From Planctomycetia bacterium (lineage in GTDB: Bacteria > Planctomycetota > Planctomycetia > Pirellulales > JALHLM01): DNA of 64,000 nt. Position 1 is the stretch's first letter; the number at the start of each line of letters is the position of its first letter. A program made the translations under genes and the position numbers. Shown piece after piece: positions 17,375 through 26,028 of the stretch. Location of the stretch: assembly GCA_034440135.1 (NCBI GenBank), contig JAWXBP010000246.1, forward strand, positions 1-64,000. The letters run 5' to 3'. Below the pieces are notes generated by a model that ran no database searches, was not told the DNA's origin, and saw only the letters and a program-made list of their open reading frames with translations.

Positions 17375-18589
17375 ATGCCTGACGCTTCGCCGTTGCCGAT
17401 TCAGCGTAAAGCCGCGCCGCCGGATCAGGCGGCGCTGGCCGCCGAGGTGCGGGCCGCGTTTGCCGCGAAGACGCCGATTTATCCCGTCGGAGGCGGGACG
17501 GCCTTGGCGTACGGATTGCCGGCCAAGGAGCCGGGGATTGGGCTTTCGACCTCGCAACTCACCCAGATTGTCGACTATCCTGCCCGGGATATGACCATCA
17601 CGGTCGAAGCCGGCGTGACGATGGCGACGTTGGCCGCGACGCTGGCGGCCGAGGGGCAGCAGTTGCCGATTGACGTGCCGTTCCCGGAACAAGCCACCAT
17701 CGGCGGGGTGATCGCCACGAATTGGAGCGGGCCGCGCCGGTTCGGGCATGGGACGATCCGCGACTACGTCATCGGCATCAGCGCCGTCGACGGCCGCGGC
17801 GTCCCGTTCAAGGCTGGCGGCCGCGTGGTAAAAAACGTAGCCGGCTATGATTTCTGCAAACTCCTCACGGGGTCGCTCGGCACCTTGGCGGTGATCACGC
17901 AGGTCACGCTGAAGGTGAAGCCGATTCCGGAGGCGACAGCGTGGGTCGTATGCGACCTGAATGGTGTCGCGTGCGCGGAAGGCTTTTGCGAGGCATTGTC
18001 ACAGTCGCAGGCCACGCCTGTAGCAATCGAGCTTAACGGCGGCCCGTTTTGGCAAGACAACGTGCAAATGGCAATTGGCGTCGAAGGAACCGCGGCCGAA
18101 GTCGCTTGGATACTAGAACGGTTGGCCGCGGAACGGCAGGAGAAAGGCTTCGGTGAGCTTTCAGTGCATGACATCACTGCAACTGCGGACGTTGGCGCAA
18201 AACGTCAGACGCTCACCGACTTCGCCGCGACGGTTGAGGCGCCACTCGTTGTGCGCATGAATGTGTTGCCGAGCCGTTTGGGAACCGTGTTGACGCAACT
18301 GGAGCGGAACGCCGGCAAGAGTTCCTTTCAGTCCCAAGCCGGCAATGGAATCGTCAATCTCGCCTTTCATGATGTTGCGCCAGCGGATGTTTCGCGGTTG
18401 ATTCTCAAAGATTTGCAGCCCATGGCCGTCAAAGCGGGCGGCAATGTTATCGTCCTGAGTTGCCCCGGACAGGAGTTGACTCGACAATTGACCTGGGGGA
18501 ACGGGCGCGGTGATCGTGCGGTGATGCTGGCGGTGAAACAGCAATTCGACCCGGCGGGGATTCTGAATCCTGGGCGGTTTGTTTATTAG
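17375..18589 (+). CDS. glcE: FAD-binding oxidoreductase, glycolate oxidase subunit GlcE-like
   Basis: This 404-residue protein has the PCMH FAD-binding fold: 'TPIYPVGGGTALAYGLPA' near residue 35, 'MTITVEAGVTMATLAATLA', 'ATIGGVIATNWSGPRRFGHG' and 'GGRVVKNVAGYDFCKLLTGS', followed by 'GSLGTLAVITQVTLKVKP'. The ending 'AVKQQFDPAGILNPGRFVY' is typical of the GlcD/GlcE family. It lies just before a GlcF-like gene, so the two probably form an oxidase complex. A separate GlcD is not in the window, but the fusion protein at 8315-11290 contains a GlcD-like half. ATG 17375 is preferred to a TTG three codons upstream; no clear Shine-Dalgarno is seen. Specificity for glycolate is inferred only from the gene pair. 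Confidence 0.82.
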   Translation: MPDASPLPIQRKAAPPDQAALAAEVRAAFAAKTPIYPVGGGTALAYGLPAKEPGIGLSTSQLTQIVDYPARDMTITVEAGVTMATLAATLAAEGQQLPIDVPFPEQATIGGVIATNWSGPRRFGHGTIRDYVIGISAVDGRGVPFKAGGRVVKNVAGYDFCKLLTGSLGTLAVITQVTLKVKPIPEATAWVVCDLNGVACAEGFCEALSQSQATPVAIELNGGPFWQDNVQMAIGVEGTAAEVAWILERLAAERQEKGFGELSVHDITATADVGAKRQTLTDFAATVEAPLVVRMNVLPSRLGTVLTQLERNAGKSSFQSQAGNGIVNLAFHDVAPADVSRLILKDLQPMAVKAGGNVIVLSCPGQELTRQLTWGNGRGDRAVMLAVKQQFDPAGILNPGRFVY

Positions 18590-18620
18590 CCCGCGAAACA
18601 CGCGAAACACGCGAAAGGCG
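18590..18620. repeat. Short tandem repeat 'cgcgaaacacgcgaaacacg'
   Basis: Directly after the glcE-like stop, the sequence cccgcgaaacacgcgaaac continues as a nine-base near-tandem repeat. The reverse complement of the same stretch, including its 'ttatt.gcccgc' flank, is found at 46251-46286 after kdpC. Confidence 0.7.
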
Positions 18621-18682
18621 AGAGACGATACGGTGCTCGGCTGGGGTTGTTTTGGCTTCTTCTTACTTATGGCTTGTGATCT

Positions 18683-20017
18683 GTGACTCACGCGACTGAT
18701 GACAATCCGCTGCCGATTCTTTCCCACGGGTCGCGCAATCCGGGGGCGGGGATTGATTACGAGTTGTTTCTCGATTGCGTGCATTGCGGATTGTGTACCG
18801 CGGCTTGTCCGACGTACGTCGAATTGGGGAATGAGAACGACAGCCCGCGCGGGCGCATCTACTTGATGCGCGCCGTGACCGACGGGCGGTTGCCGCTCAA
18901 CCATGAGGTGCGCCGGCATTTGGAGTTGTGTCTCGACTGCCGGGCGTGCGAGACGGCTTGCCCTTCCGGCGTGCAATATGGGAAACTGATTGAGCCCTTT
19001 CGGATCGCGATGGATGCTGCGGGCGATGAGCCGGCGAAATCGCGTGATTGGTTTCATCGCTGGATTTTGTTTGGACTCTTTCCTTACCCCCAGCGCATGC
19101 GACCCTTGCTGTGGCCGGCAAGGGTCGCGCAGCGCCTGGGGGTGTTTTCATTGTTGGAAGCCAGCGGCGCAATGAATCTCGTGCCGCAGCGGTTGCGCCA
19201 ACTCATGCGCACACTGCCGCCGCCGCGCAAGGCGGAACCGGCGTTGCCCGAGTTCCTGCCGGCGATCGGCCCGCGCCGCGCGCGGGTGGCGCTGTTCACC
19301 GGCTGCGTGGCGGACGTGATGTTCCGCCACACGCATTGGGCCACCGCCCGGGTGCTGCAGCAAAACGGCTGCGACGTCGTCGTGCCGCGCTCGCAGGTCT
19401 GTTGCGGGGCGATTCATTTTCACGCCGGCGCGAGCGAGCCGGCCCGTGAGTTGTCCAACACGAACATGGCCGCGTTCGATACGCAGGATGTCGACGCGAT
19501 TATCGTCAACGTGGCTGGCTGCGGGGCGATGTTGAAGGATTACCCACACCACTGGCACGACGGCCGCGAGGGAGATCGCGAGCGATTCGCGGCGAAGATC
19601 AAGGTCGTGCATGACTTCCTGGAAACGCTCGGCTTGATCCCGCCGAAGGGCGCCATCAATCGCCGCGCCACCTACCACGACGCCTGCCATCTGGGCCACG
19701 CCCAGAAAATCCGCGAGGCCCCGCGCCGCCTGTTAGCGCAAGTGCCAGGCCTGGAACTGGTCGACTTGCCGGAAACCGAAATCTGCTGCGGCGCGGCCGG
19801 GACTTACAACTTGACCGAGCCGGAAATGTCGGCCCGCCTCAGCAAGCGCAAGATGCAAAACATCCTCAGTACCGGCGCCGACCTGATCCTGACCGCGAAC
19901 GCTGGCTGCCTGTTGCAAGTGATGCGCGAAGCGCAGGTGCAGCGGCAGAAACTGTGGATCGCGCACCCGATGGATTTGCTGGATTTGAGTTACCGGGGCG
20001 CGCAGCCGGGGGAATGA
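18683..20017 (+). CDS. glcF: Glycolate oxidase iron-sulfur subunit GlcF-like
   Basis: The 444-residue protein has two 4Fe-4S motifs in its first 100 residues ('CVHCGLCTAACPTY' and 'CLDCRACETACPSG'). Two CCG (cysteine-rich) domains follow, seen as 'LFTGCVADVMF', 'VCCGAIHFHAG', 'TYHDACHLGHAQKIRE' and 'EICCGAAGTYNL'. This is the standard GlcF order. It transfers electrons from the FAD subunits to quinone at the membrane. The start is GTG 18683, with no ATG alternative upstream. The 93 bases separating it from the glcE-like gene contain the short tandem repeat. Confidence 0.88.
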   Translation: MTHATDDNPLPILSHGSRNPGAGIDYELFLDCVHCGLCTAACPTYVELGNENDSPRGRIYLMRAVTDGRLPLNHEVRRHLELCLDCRACETACPSGVQYGKLIEPFRIAMDAAGDEPAKSRDWFHRWILFGLFPYPQRMRPLLWPARVAQRLGVFSLLEASGAMNLVPQRLRQLMRTLPPPRKAEPALPEFLPAIGPRRARVALFTGCVADVMFRHTHWATARVLQQNGCDVVVPRSQVCCGAIHFHAGASEPARELSNTNMAAFDTQDVDAIIVNVAGCGAMLKDYPHHWHDGREGDRERFAAKIKVVHDFLETLGLIPPKGAINRRATYHDACHLGHAQKIREAPRRLLAQVPGLELVDLPETEICCGAAGTYNLTEPEMSARLSKRKMQNILSTGADLILTANAGCLLQVMREAQVQRQKLWIAHPMDLLDLSYRGAQPGE

Positions 20018-20076
20018 CGGCCATGGGCGATTGCGCCAAGTCTCGATAGAATGCTGAGCAGGAGGATGATAATACG

Positions 20077-21273
20077 ATGTTAAGCGACGCTGATTTAGGC
20101 TTGCTCATGCAGGATCTGGAATCAGATCGAGTAGAGCGCAAGGCCTCCTTCTCCGATTCCGACCGTGCGCGCGAGGCGGTATGCGCGTTCGCCAATGACT
20201 TGCCAAACCACAATCAAGCTGGCGTACTGTTTTTTGGCGTAAGCGACGACGGTCGTTGCACGAATCTGTCGATCACGGACGACTTATTGCTGCGCCTCTC
20301 CGATATGCGGTCGGACGGAAACATTCTTCCATTTCCGACGCTGGTCGTGCAAAAGAGAATCGTAAACGGTTGCGAAACTGCAGTCGTCATGGTCGCGCCG
20401 GCCGACGCGCCGCCTGTGCGTTTTAAGGGGCGTGTCTGCATCCGTGTGGGGCCGCGGAGAGCGTACGCCAGCGCCGAGGAAGAACGTAGGCTCAGCGAAA
20501 AGCGCCGATCGCGCGATTTGCCGTTTGACTTGCGCGCTATTTCGGCGGCGAGTTTGACGGACTTGGATCTTGACCGCTTCACTCGAGAATACCTCCCAGT
20601 GTCGGTTGCCAGGGACGTATTGGACGCCAACCAACGTACGATCGATCAGCAGCTTGCTTCACTACGATTCATCGCAGTTGAGCCGCCGCATCATCCGACT
20701 GTGACTGGAATCTTGGTTGTCGGGAAATCGCCCCAGGACTTACTGCCCGGCGCGTACATTCAGTTCCTGCGAATTGCGGGCGACCAACTCGCAGACCCCA
20801 TTGCGGCACGCCACGAGATTTTTGGTCCGGTGTTGGACCTCCTGCGTCGTATTGACGAAGTGATGCTGGCGAATATCGACATCGCGACGGACATCCAGGG
20901 AGGGCCATTGGAGGTGCAGCGACCAGACTATCCGCTCGGCGCGCTCCAGCAGCTGGTTCGAAATGCCGTAATGCATCGGGATTACCAGTCGAGCAACGCA
21001 CCGATTCGCGTGACATGGTTCAATGACCGGATCGAGATCCAAAACCCTGGCGGACCATTTGGACAAGTTACGGTGGAAAACTTTGGAACGCCAGGTATCA
21101 CCGACTATCGCAATCCCCATCTCGCGGAGTCGCTACGGAATCTAGGATTTGTGCAACGATTCGGCGTGGGAATCGCGATCGCGCGGAAGCAACTCGCAGA
21201 CAACGGCAGCCCTCCTTTGGAATTCGAGAGGCAGCCAAATCATGTGCTTGCCACCATCAGGAGGCGCACATGA
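20077..21273 (+). CDS. AlbA_2 (Schlafen-like) domain protein with C-terminal HATPase domain
   Basis: ATG 20077 has a good Shine-Dalgarno (aggagg, about 9 bases upstream). The N-terminal 130 residues read as an AlbA_2/Schlafen-type nucleic-acid-binding domain ('ESDRVERKASFSDSDRARE', 'CAFANDLPNHNQAGVLFFGV', 'RVCIRVGPRRAYASAEEERR'). The C-terminal part is the HATPase_c_4 module common in RecG-like 'ATP-binding proteins': 'LQQLVRNAVMHRDY' (N-box), 'DRIEIQNPGGPFG' (G1) and 'FVQRFGVGIAIARKQL' (G2). All key ATP-binding residues appear present. The last four bases overlap the next gene (ATGA), so translation is coupled to the ParA-like ATPase. Base composition looks visibly less GC-rich than neighbouring genes, which suggests transfer. 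Such proteins act in defence or regulation, but the role here is unknown. Confidence 0.85.
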   Translation: MLSDADLGLLMQDLESDRVERKASFSDSDRAREAVCAFANDLPNHNQAGVLFFGVSDDGRCTNLSITDDLLLRLSDMRSDGNILPFPTLVVQKRIVNGCETAVVMVAPADAPPVRFKGRVCIRVGPRRAYASAEEERRLSEKRRSRDLPFDLRAISAASLTDLDLDRFTREYLPVSVARDVLDANQRTIDQQLASLRFIAVEPPHHPTVTGILVVGKSPQDLLPGAYIQFLRIAGDQLADPIAARHEIFGPVLDLLRRIDEVMLANIDIATDIQGGPLEVQRPDYPLGALQQLVRNAVMHRDYQSSNAPIRVTWFNDRIEIQNPGGPFGQVTVENFGTPGITDYRNPHLAESLRNLGFVQRFGVGIAIARKQLADNGSPPLEFERQPNHVLATIRRRT

Positions 21274-22271
21274 GCGTGCCGGTGATCGCGTTTTTCAACA
21301 ACAAAGGGGGGGTCGGTAAGACCTCGCTTGTCTACCACGTTTCGTGGATGCTCGCCGAATTGGGATTTCGCGTGGTGGCAGCAGACTTGGACCCTCAGAG
21401 CAATCTTACGGGCGTGTTTCTTGAGGATGACAAACTAGAGTTGCTTTGGCCCGAAGAAGAGGAACGTCTGACAATCTACGGCGCTGTCCGGCCCATTAAG
21501 GTCGGGCTAGGTGACATTTCAGCCCCCGGACTCGAACCGATCGCATCTAGGCTGGTACTTATTCCGGGAGATATCGCATTGTCCGAGTTTGAGGACGATC
21601 TATCCGCGGCTTGGCCGAAATGCTTAGATCAAGATGAGCGTGCGTTTCGAGTCATGTCGGCTTTTTGGCGCGTGGTACAGAAGGGAGCCGCCGAACATGA
21701 GGCGGATATCGTCCTCGTCGATCTTGGGCCGAATCTCGGCGCAATTAATCGCGCGGCCCTGATCGCAGCGGATTTTGTCGTGATTCCGCTCGGCCCCGAC
21801 CTTTACTCTTTGCAAGGTATGCAAAACCTCGGACCACGACTGCGTGAATGGAGAAAGGGATGGAATGAACGAATGCAAAAAAAGCCAGCATCAATCGGCG
21901 AATTGCCCTCTGGAAACATGACTCCCTTGGGATACATCGTGATGCAGCATTCGGTACGACTGGATCGACCAACCAAGTCCTATGACCGCTGGATTGCGCG
22001 GATTCCAGGCACGTACCGCAAATATGTGCTTGACCAACGCAATGGCGACTCGAATTCCGTTACAAATGATCCGAACTGCTTGCTGCTGCTAAAGCACTTT
22101 CGGAGTTTGATGCCGATGGCGCAAGAAGCAAGAAAGCCAATGTTCGCTCTGAAGCCAGCGGACGGCGCACTTGGAGCCCATGCAAACGCCGTTCTGGACG
22201 CGTCGGCGTCGTTTCGGAAACTGGCGAACGAAATCACGCGCCGCGCGGGCATCGTGAAATCGTCTGCATAA
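21270..22271 (+). CDS. ParA/Soj-like deviant Walker-A ATPase, coupled to the AlbA_2 protein
   Basis: The 333-residue protein begins 'VIAFFNNKGGVGKTSLVYHV', a deviant Walker A with the signature Lys12 of ParA/MinD ATPases. 'VVAADLDPQSNLTGVFL' (A') and 'ADIVLVDLGPNLGAINRAAL' (Walker B region) follow. From about residue 190 the sequence differs from chromosomal ParA: 'LREWRKGWNERMQKK', then 'TPLGYIVMQHSVRLDRP'. The gene starts within the stop codon of the AlbA_2 gene. No parB or parS-like sites are seen, so ordinary plasmid or chromosome partition is unlikely. Like its partner it looks less GC-rich than the window. A two-protein ATP-dependent system acting on nucleic acid is inferred. Confidence 0.85.
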   Translation: MSVPVIAFFNNKGGVGKTSLVYHVSWMLAELGFRVVAADLDPQSNLTGVFLEDDKLELLWPEEEERLTIYGAVRPIKVGLGDISAPGLEPIASRLVLIPGDIALSEFEDDLSAAWPKCLDQDERAFRVMSAFWRVVQKGAAEHEADIVLVDLGPNLGAINRAALIAADFVVIPLGPDLYSLQGMQNLGPRLREWRKGWNERMQKKPASIGELPSGNMTPLGYIVMQHSVRLDRPTKSYDRWIARIPGTYRKYVLDQRNGDSNSVTNDPNCLLLLKHFRSLMPMAQEARKPMFALKPADGALGAHANAVLDASASFRKLANEITRRAGIVKSSA

Positions 22272-22303
22272 CTGGTCAAGAGAATACGTCACAGCGTACG
22301 CCG

Positions 22304-23470
22304 TCAATCCAGCCAGTCCCGCTCCGCCAATCGTTCCGGCGTGTAGACTTCCGTCACGTAGCTGACGTCCTTGCTGATCAGTGATTCGACTTCCAGCTTG
22401 AAGCCGTTCTGCAGCATTTTCTCGATTTCCTTTTGCCAGGCTTTCTTGGCCGCGAACCAGGGGTATTCCGCGATTTGTCGGGCGCGCTTGATGTCCACGG
22501 CGTTCAGATTGATCTTCACGCTAGGCGACAACTCGCAGCGTTCGAAGTCGATGGACCGCAATCCCAGAAATTTGGCGTCCGGAATCGCCATCCGCTTCGA
22601 TTCGTACGCGAGGTTGATCGAGCCTTGCTTGATGACGCTGTAGATGTAGTACCCCCACGGATCATTATCGAGCAGACAGTACACGGGCAAATTCAGCTCA
22701 TTGTGAAGGCGATTGAGCAACCGGCGCACGCCGCGCGGGGGCTGGCCTTTCCCGTGAGTCAACAAGCAGTTGTGCTTTTTCCAGAACTTGTCCTCATTGA
22801 AGCGCTGCCAGACCGTGCCTTTTTCGACGTGGAGAATGAACTTGGCAGTGCACTTCTTGATCTGAATCGTCTCTGGCTCCACGATCGACGGGATTCCGTA
22901 CCCGCCGGAGCCCATCCGCGCGCAATCGATTTCGTCGCCGCGATCGACAAGCACGATATCCCCGACCAGGTCTCCCCATTTCTCGGCGAACAGGTGCAAT
23001 TCCTCGCGCAGGCTGTCGAGCATGACCTCGACATCCTCGATAATTGGGTCGCATTCATCCTGGTCGTTGAATGTCTCCTCGTTCGTGCCTCTGATGGTCC
23101 CCTTGAGCATGTAGAAGAGACCGCGGATGGAGCTGTTTTTCCCTTCCGCGATCAGACGATTGCAGCCTTTGGCGACCAGCAAAGTCTGCATATAGGCCTT
23201 GGCCTGGGAGACATTGAAGAGCTGGCGCCGATTGGTGTTCGACCCCATCTCGATAAAACGCTTGGACTTGTTGTACTTGACGTTCGACAGGGATCGCGCC
23301 GGAATCTCGAGTTGTGGATCACGACGTTTTTCTACGACGGTTACGACGTCGTTCGCCAGTTTCATAATGCTGTTGAACGTCTTCTGATCCCTGTCCGACA
23401 AACGACGCTGCGCGCCCGCTGCCGTCGTGTTGGAGGACGTTGATGCCTTCTTCGGTGTCCGTTTCGCCAT
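22304..23470 (-). CDS. top6A: DNA topoisomerase VI subunit A (Spo11-like)
   Basis: The 388-residue protein has the winged-helix motif 'SSIRGLFYM', whose final Tyr (about residue 120) aligns with the DNA-cleaving Tyr of Spo11/Top6A. The usual acidic residue after Arg is replaced by Gly. The Toprim domain is intact: 'FILHVEKGTVWQRF' supplies the catalytic Glu and 'PVYCLLDNDPWGYYIYSV' the DxD metal site. ATG 23470, with GGAAGGG just upstream, is preferred to a TTG 24 bases earlier. It lies 20 bases downstream of top6B in one operon. Topoisomerase VI passes DNA duplexes through double-strand breaks using ATP. It is typical of archaea and plants and patchy in bacteria. Confidence 0.92.
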   Translation of the reverse strand: MAKRTPKKASTSSNTTAAGAQRRLSDRDQKTFNSIMKLANDVVTVVEKRRDPQLEIPARSLSNVKYNKSKRFIEMGSNTNRRQLFNVSQAKAYMQTLLVAKGCNRLIAEGKNSSIRGLFYMLKGTIRGTNEETFNDQDECDPIIEDVEVMLDSLREELHLFAEKWGDLVGDIVLVDRGDEIDCARMGSGGYGIPSIVEPETIQIKKCTAKFILHVEKGTVWQRFNEDKFWKKHNCLLTHGKGQPPRGVRRLLNRLHNELNLPVYCLLDNDPWGYYIYSVIKQGSINLAYESKRMAIPDAKFLGLRSIDFERCELSPSVKINLNAVDIKRARQIAEYPWFAAKKAWQKEIEKMLQNGFKLEVESLISKDVSYVTEVYTPERLAERDWLD

Positions 23471-23490
23471 GGTGACCCTTCCGTTTTCGA

Positions 23491-25488
23491 TCAAGTGTCC
23501 TGCGGGACGATCAGCACGTTGTCTCCAAAATCTACTTCCGCTTCTTCGATGGCCTTGCCGGACTGATCGAACCTGGTATCTGCCTCGGCAGTTTTCTTTT
23601 TTGCTACCAGCAGAAGTTGTTCGTAGAGCGCTTTTTTATCCGCCCCGTTGATCTCGTGGACCGCCGTGGCGACTTCTCCCAGATAGCGCAAGAAGATATT
23701 GCGGCGCTGCCCCTCCTGCTGCACGCGCTGGCGGCGTTTGAGGTACATGCCGAGTTTTCGGCCCACGCTTTGCAGGGCGAGGCGGAGTTCCTTTTGAATC
23801 TCCGGGTAGCCAGCGACTGCTTCTTTCGATTCGCTCGTGAACGGCACCCAGACGCTCGCCATGTGGACCATGATGCTCACGGGGCCGCCCGGCAGCCCGC
23901 CGCGGGATTGCGTCAGTCCGTAGGAGCGCCAATTCGTGGCCATCACTGCTTGCGTAATGGCGCAACCTGCTTGCTGAAACTGCAACGGCACGCGGTTGGC
24001 GAACCGCATCACGGACATCGTTTGTCCGTCATCCAGGTTGACGTTGTGCATCGCCTCGAAGAGCGTGTCGACTTCCTTCTTCGCCAGTTTCGCCGGCGAT
24101 ACCCGCACGCCCACTTTGGCGGCGTCGAGAATCTTGTCCGCCGCGTCACTGCCCAGGCCATGGAACGTATTCACCAGGAACTGCCGCAACGTGCGAGCGT
24201 CGCTCTCGGAGAGCAACTCGTCGAGCGCGTCGCGCGTGACCTTCTTAGTCGGCGAACTGCCGCCGTAAGCCAGCGCCGCTTCGATCAGAAACGGATTCCC
24301 GCGATACACCGCCGGCGGCCGCGTGCTGGCAACGTAAAACTCGCCGGGCACGACGTGATGCAGCCCCTTGAGCAACGTCTGCTCGCCGATCGGCGAGATG
24401 CAATCGGTGGCCGGCGCCGGAATGCGTGTTTGTTGGATGGCCTGAAAGAGCGCGTCGGCCTCTTGCTGGCCGATTCTGCGTGGGTTGGCGCGCGTGGAGA
24501 GTTTCGCCGTTTTGCAGAGCCCTTGCGCGGTGCTCGGGCTGACGCGGGAAAAACTCTGCGTGAGGAATTGCGACAGCGATCCGCCCGGCGAATCCTTGAG
24601 CAGCGCGACCAGCCGACCCAACTCGACGCCGTAGGGATGCGGCTTGATCTCTTTCGGCTCGACGGGGAGTTCGTCCGTGCTGCGCGTGTAGTCGCGCTGT
24701 TCGTTGTCCGGATCGAGGTAATGGAACGTCGCGTGCGGGTTGGCGATCGCGGTTTGTTCCAGGTACTCGTCGACGCTGCCGCGGCCGCGCTGGTGTTTGC
24801 CTTCCAGCTCGATCGTGACGCGCGTGCCGTGGTCCTGATCGACCCATTCGATGCCGTGCTTGGCGATGTATTCCGCGCCGGCTTCGCCCGGCGGGATGTC
24901 GACGCCTTCGCCTTTGCCGTTCAGAATCTCCGGTTTGTTTTTCTTGGTGTCGATCTGGATCTCGAAATAGTGCGACGGCTTTTTCTTATGCGTCTTGGAG
25001 ATGATTTTGACTGGTTTGCCGGTCGTTAGCACGCCATACATTCCGGCGGCGCTGATGCCGATGCCTTGTTGGCCGCGGCTCATTCGCAGGCGATGAAACT
25101 TCGAGCCGTACAGCAGCTTGCCGAAGATCAGCGCGATCTGCTTTTTCAGAATGCCGGGCCCGTTGTCCTGGACGCCGATTTTGAAGCGATTGGCGGAGGT
25201 TTGCTGGATGTGGACCCAGATTTCCGGTAGGATGCCGGCCTCTTCACAGGCGTCGAGCGAATTGTCGACGGCTTCCTTGACCGTGGTCAGCAGCGCCTTG
25301 CGGGGGTTGTCGAAACCGAGCAGGTGGCGGTTCTTGGCGAAGAACTCGCTGACGGAGATATCACGCTGGCTGGCGGCCATGCTTTCGGCCGTCGCGCGGC
25401 GACGCCCGTTCTTGGACGCCTTGCCGTTCGTCGCGGGAGACTCTTCCGATTCGGTTGAGGTTTCGTCCGTGGTGACCTCGTCGATCAT
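23491..25488 (-). CDS. top6B: DNA topoisomerase VI subunit B (GHKL ATPase)
   Basis: This is the ATPase subunit that dimerises on ATP and drives strand passage by Top6A. An acidic, low-complexity N-terminus of about 40 residues precedes 'SVSEFFAKNRHLLGFDNPRK'. The GHKL motifs follow: 'TVKEAVDNSLDACEEAG' (N-box), 'VQDNGPGILKKQI' (G1) and 'RGQQGIGISAAGMYG' (G2). A helix-two-turn-helix region is visible around 'LSESDARTLRQFLVNTFHGLGSDAA' (two parts: LSESDARTLRQFL and VNTFHGLGSDAA). The transducer domain follows ('FANRVPLQFQQAGCAIT', 'HMASVWVPFTSESKEAV'). The start is taken at ATG 25488 with a gagaggg box; an in-frame GTG at 25518 lacks one. Length (665) is somewhat above the archaeal norm. Confidence 0.92.
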   Translation of the reverse strand: MIDEVTTDETSTESEESPATNGKASKNGRRRATAESMAASQRDISVSEFFAKNRHLLGFDNPRKALLTTVKEAVDNSLDACEEAGILPEIWVHIQQTSANRFKIGVQDNGPGILKKQIALIFGKLLYGSKFHRLRMSRGQQGIGISAAGMYGVLTTGKPVKIISKTHKKKPSHYFEIQIDTKKNKPEILNGKGEGVDIPPGEAGAEYIAKHGIEWVDQDHGTRVTIELEGKHQRGRGSVDEYLEQTAIANPHATFHYLDPDNEQRDYTRSTDELPVEPKEIKPHPYGVELGRLVALLKDSPGGSLSQFLTQSFSRVSPSTAQGLCKTAKLSTRANPRRIGQQEADALFQAIQQTRIPAPATDCISPIGEQTLLKGLHHVVPGEFYVASTRPPAVYRGNPFLIEAALAYGGSSPTKKVTRDALDELLSESDARTLRQFLVNTFHGLGSDAADKILDAAKVGVRVSPAKLAKKEVDTLFEAMHNVNLDDGQTMSVMRFANRVPLQFQQAGCAITQAVMATNWRSYGLTQSRGGLPGGPVSIMVHMASVWVPFTSESKEAVAGYPEIQKELRLALQSVGRKLGMYLKRRQRVQQEGQRRNIFLRYLGEVATAVHEINGADKKALYEQLLLVAKKKTAEADTRFDQSGKAIEEAEVDFGDNVLIVPQDT

Positions 25489-25731
25489 TTTCCCTCTCGA
25501 TTTGCGGGGCGCGGGCACGGTCAGATGCGGCTTATTCCGGTGGGGCCGATTGTAGCGTTTATAGGGCGATTTTCCCAGCCGACTTGGCGGCGCAAGTCCC
25601 TACAGGGCGTTAGTTTGTTACATCCGGCAGACAAAGATTTACCCGCGCCGCCGGACCCGGCCGAAAGGGAAAGCTGACAGCGAGCGAAGTCGCTCGTCAC
25701 ACGGCTCCCGGGAGAACTGTAGATCGACGTT

Positions 25732-25946
25732 TGTGGGAAGCGACTCCGACGCCGCCGGCAAGAAAGCGCCATGGTCGCGTCTGTTTGAATGCCGAGTTTG
25801 GGGTGCCACTGGCGGCTTGTCCGCTAGTGCTAGCAGCGCTCATTCACTGGCGGACAAGCCGCCAGTGGCACCCCCAGCGTGCAGTCAAACAAGACGCGGC
25901 AATGAGCAAAGTACGGCGCAGTCGGCGACGGAGTCGCCTCCCACAG
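25732..25946. repeat. Large compound palindrome (family E outside, 30-base arms inside)
   Basis: The outer arms 'tgtgggaagcgactccgacg' (from 25732) and '...gacggagtcgcctcccac' (to about 25943) are near reverse complements. Inside, 25800-25829 and 25845-25874 pair at 29 of 30 positions around a 15-base loop. Intermediate stretches (gcgtctgtttga / tcaaacaagacgc) also pair. The whole 215-base unit folds on itself and occupies the gap between top6B and the first small secreted-protein gene (25489-26028). I see no gene in this gap. Confidence 0.85.
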
Positions 25947-26028
25947 AATAGTCCGATTTGCAGCGGAACGTGCGACGAACGGCAATCGGCTCGCCAACCG
26001 CAACTCTATCCCGTGGGGGGAAACCAAC

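Noticed and set aside
21270-22271. Chromosome partition protein ParA of a ParABS system
   Set aside because: No parB follows and no parS-like palindromes were seen. The partner is an AlbA_2/HATPase protein, so normal partition is unlikely.
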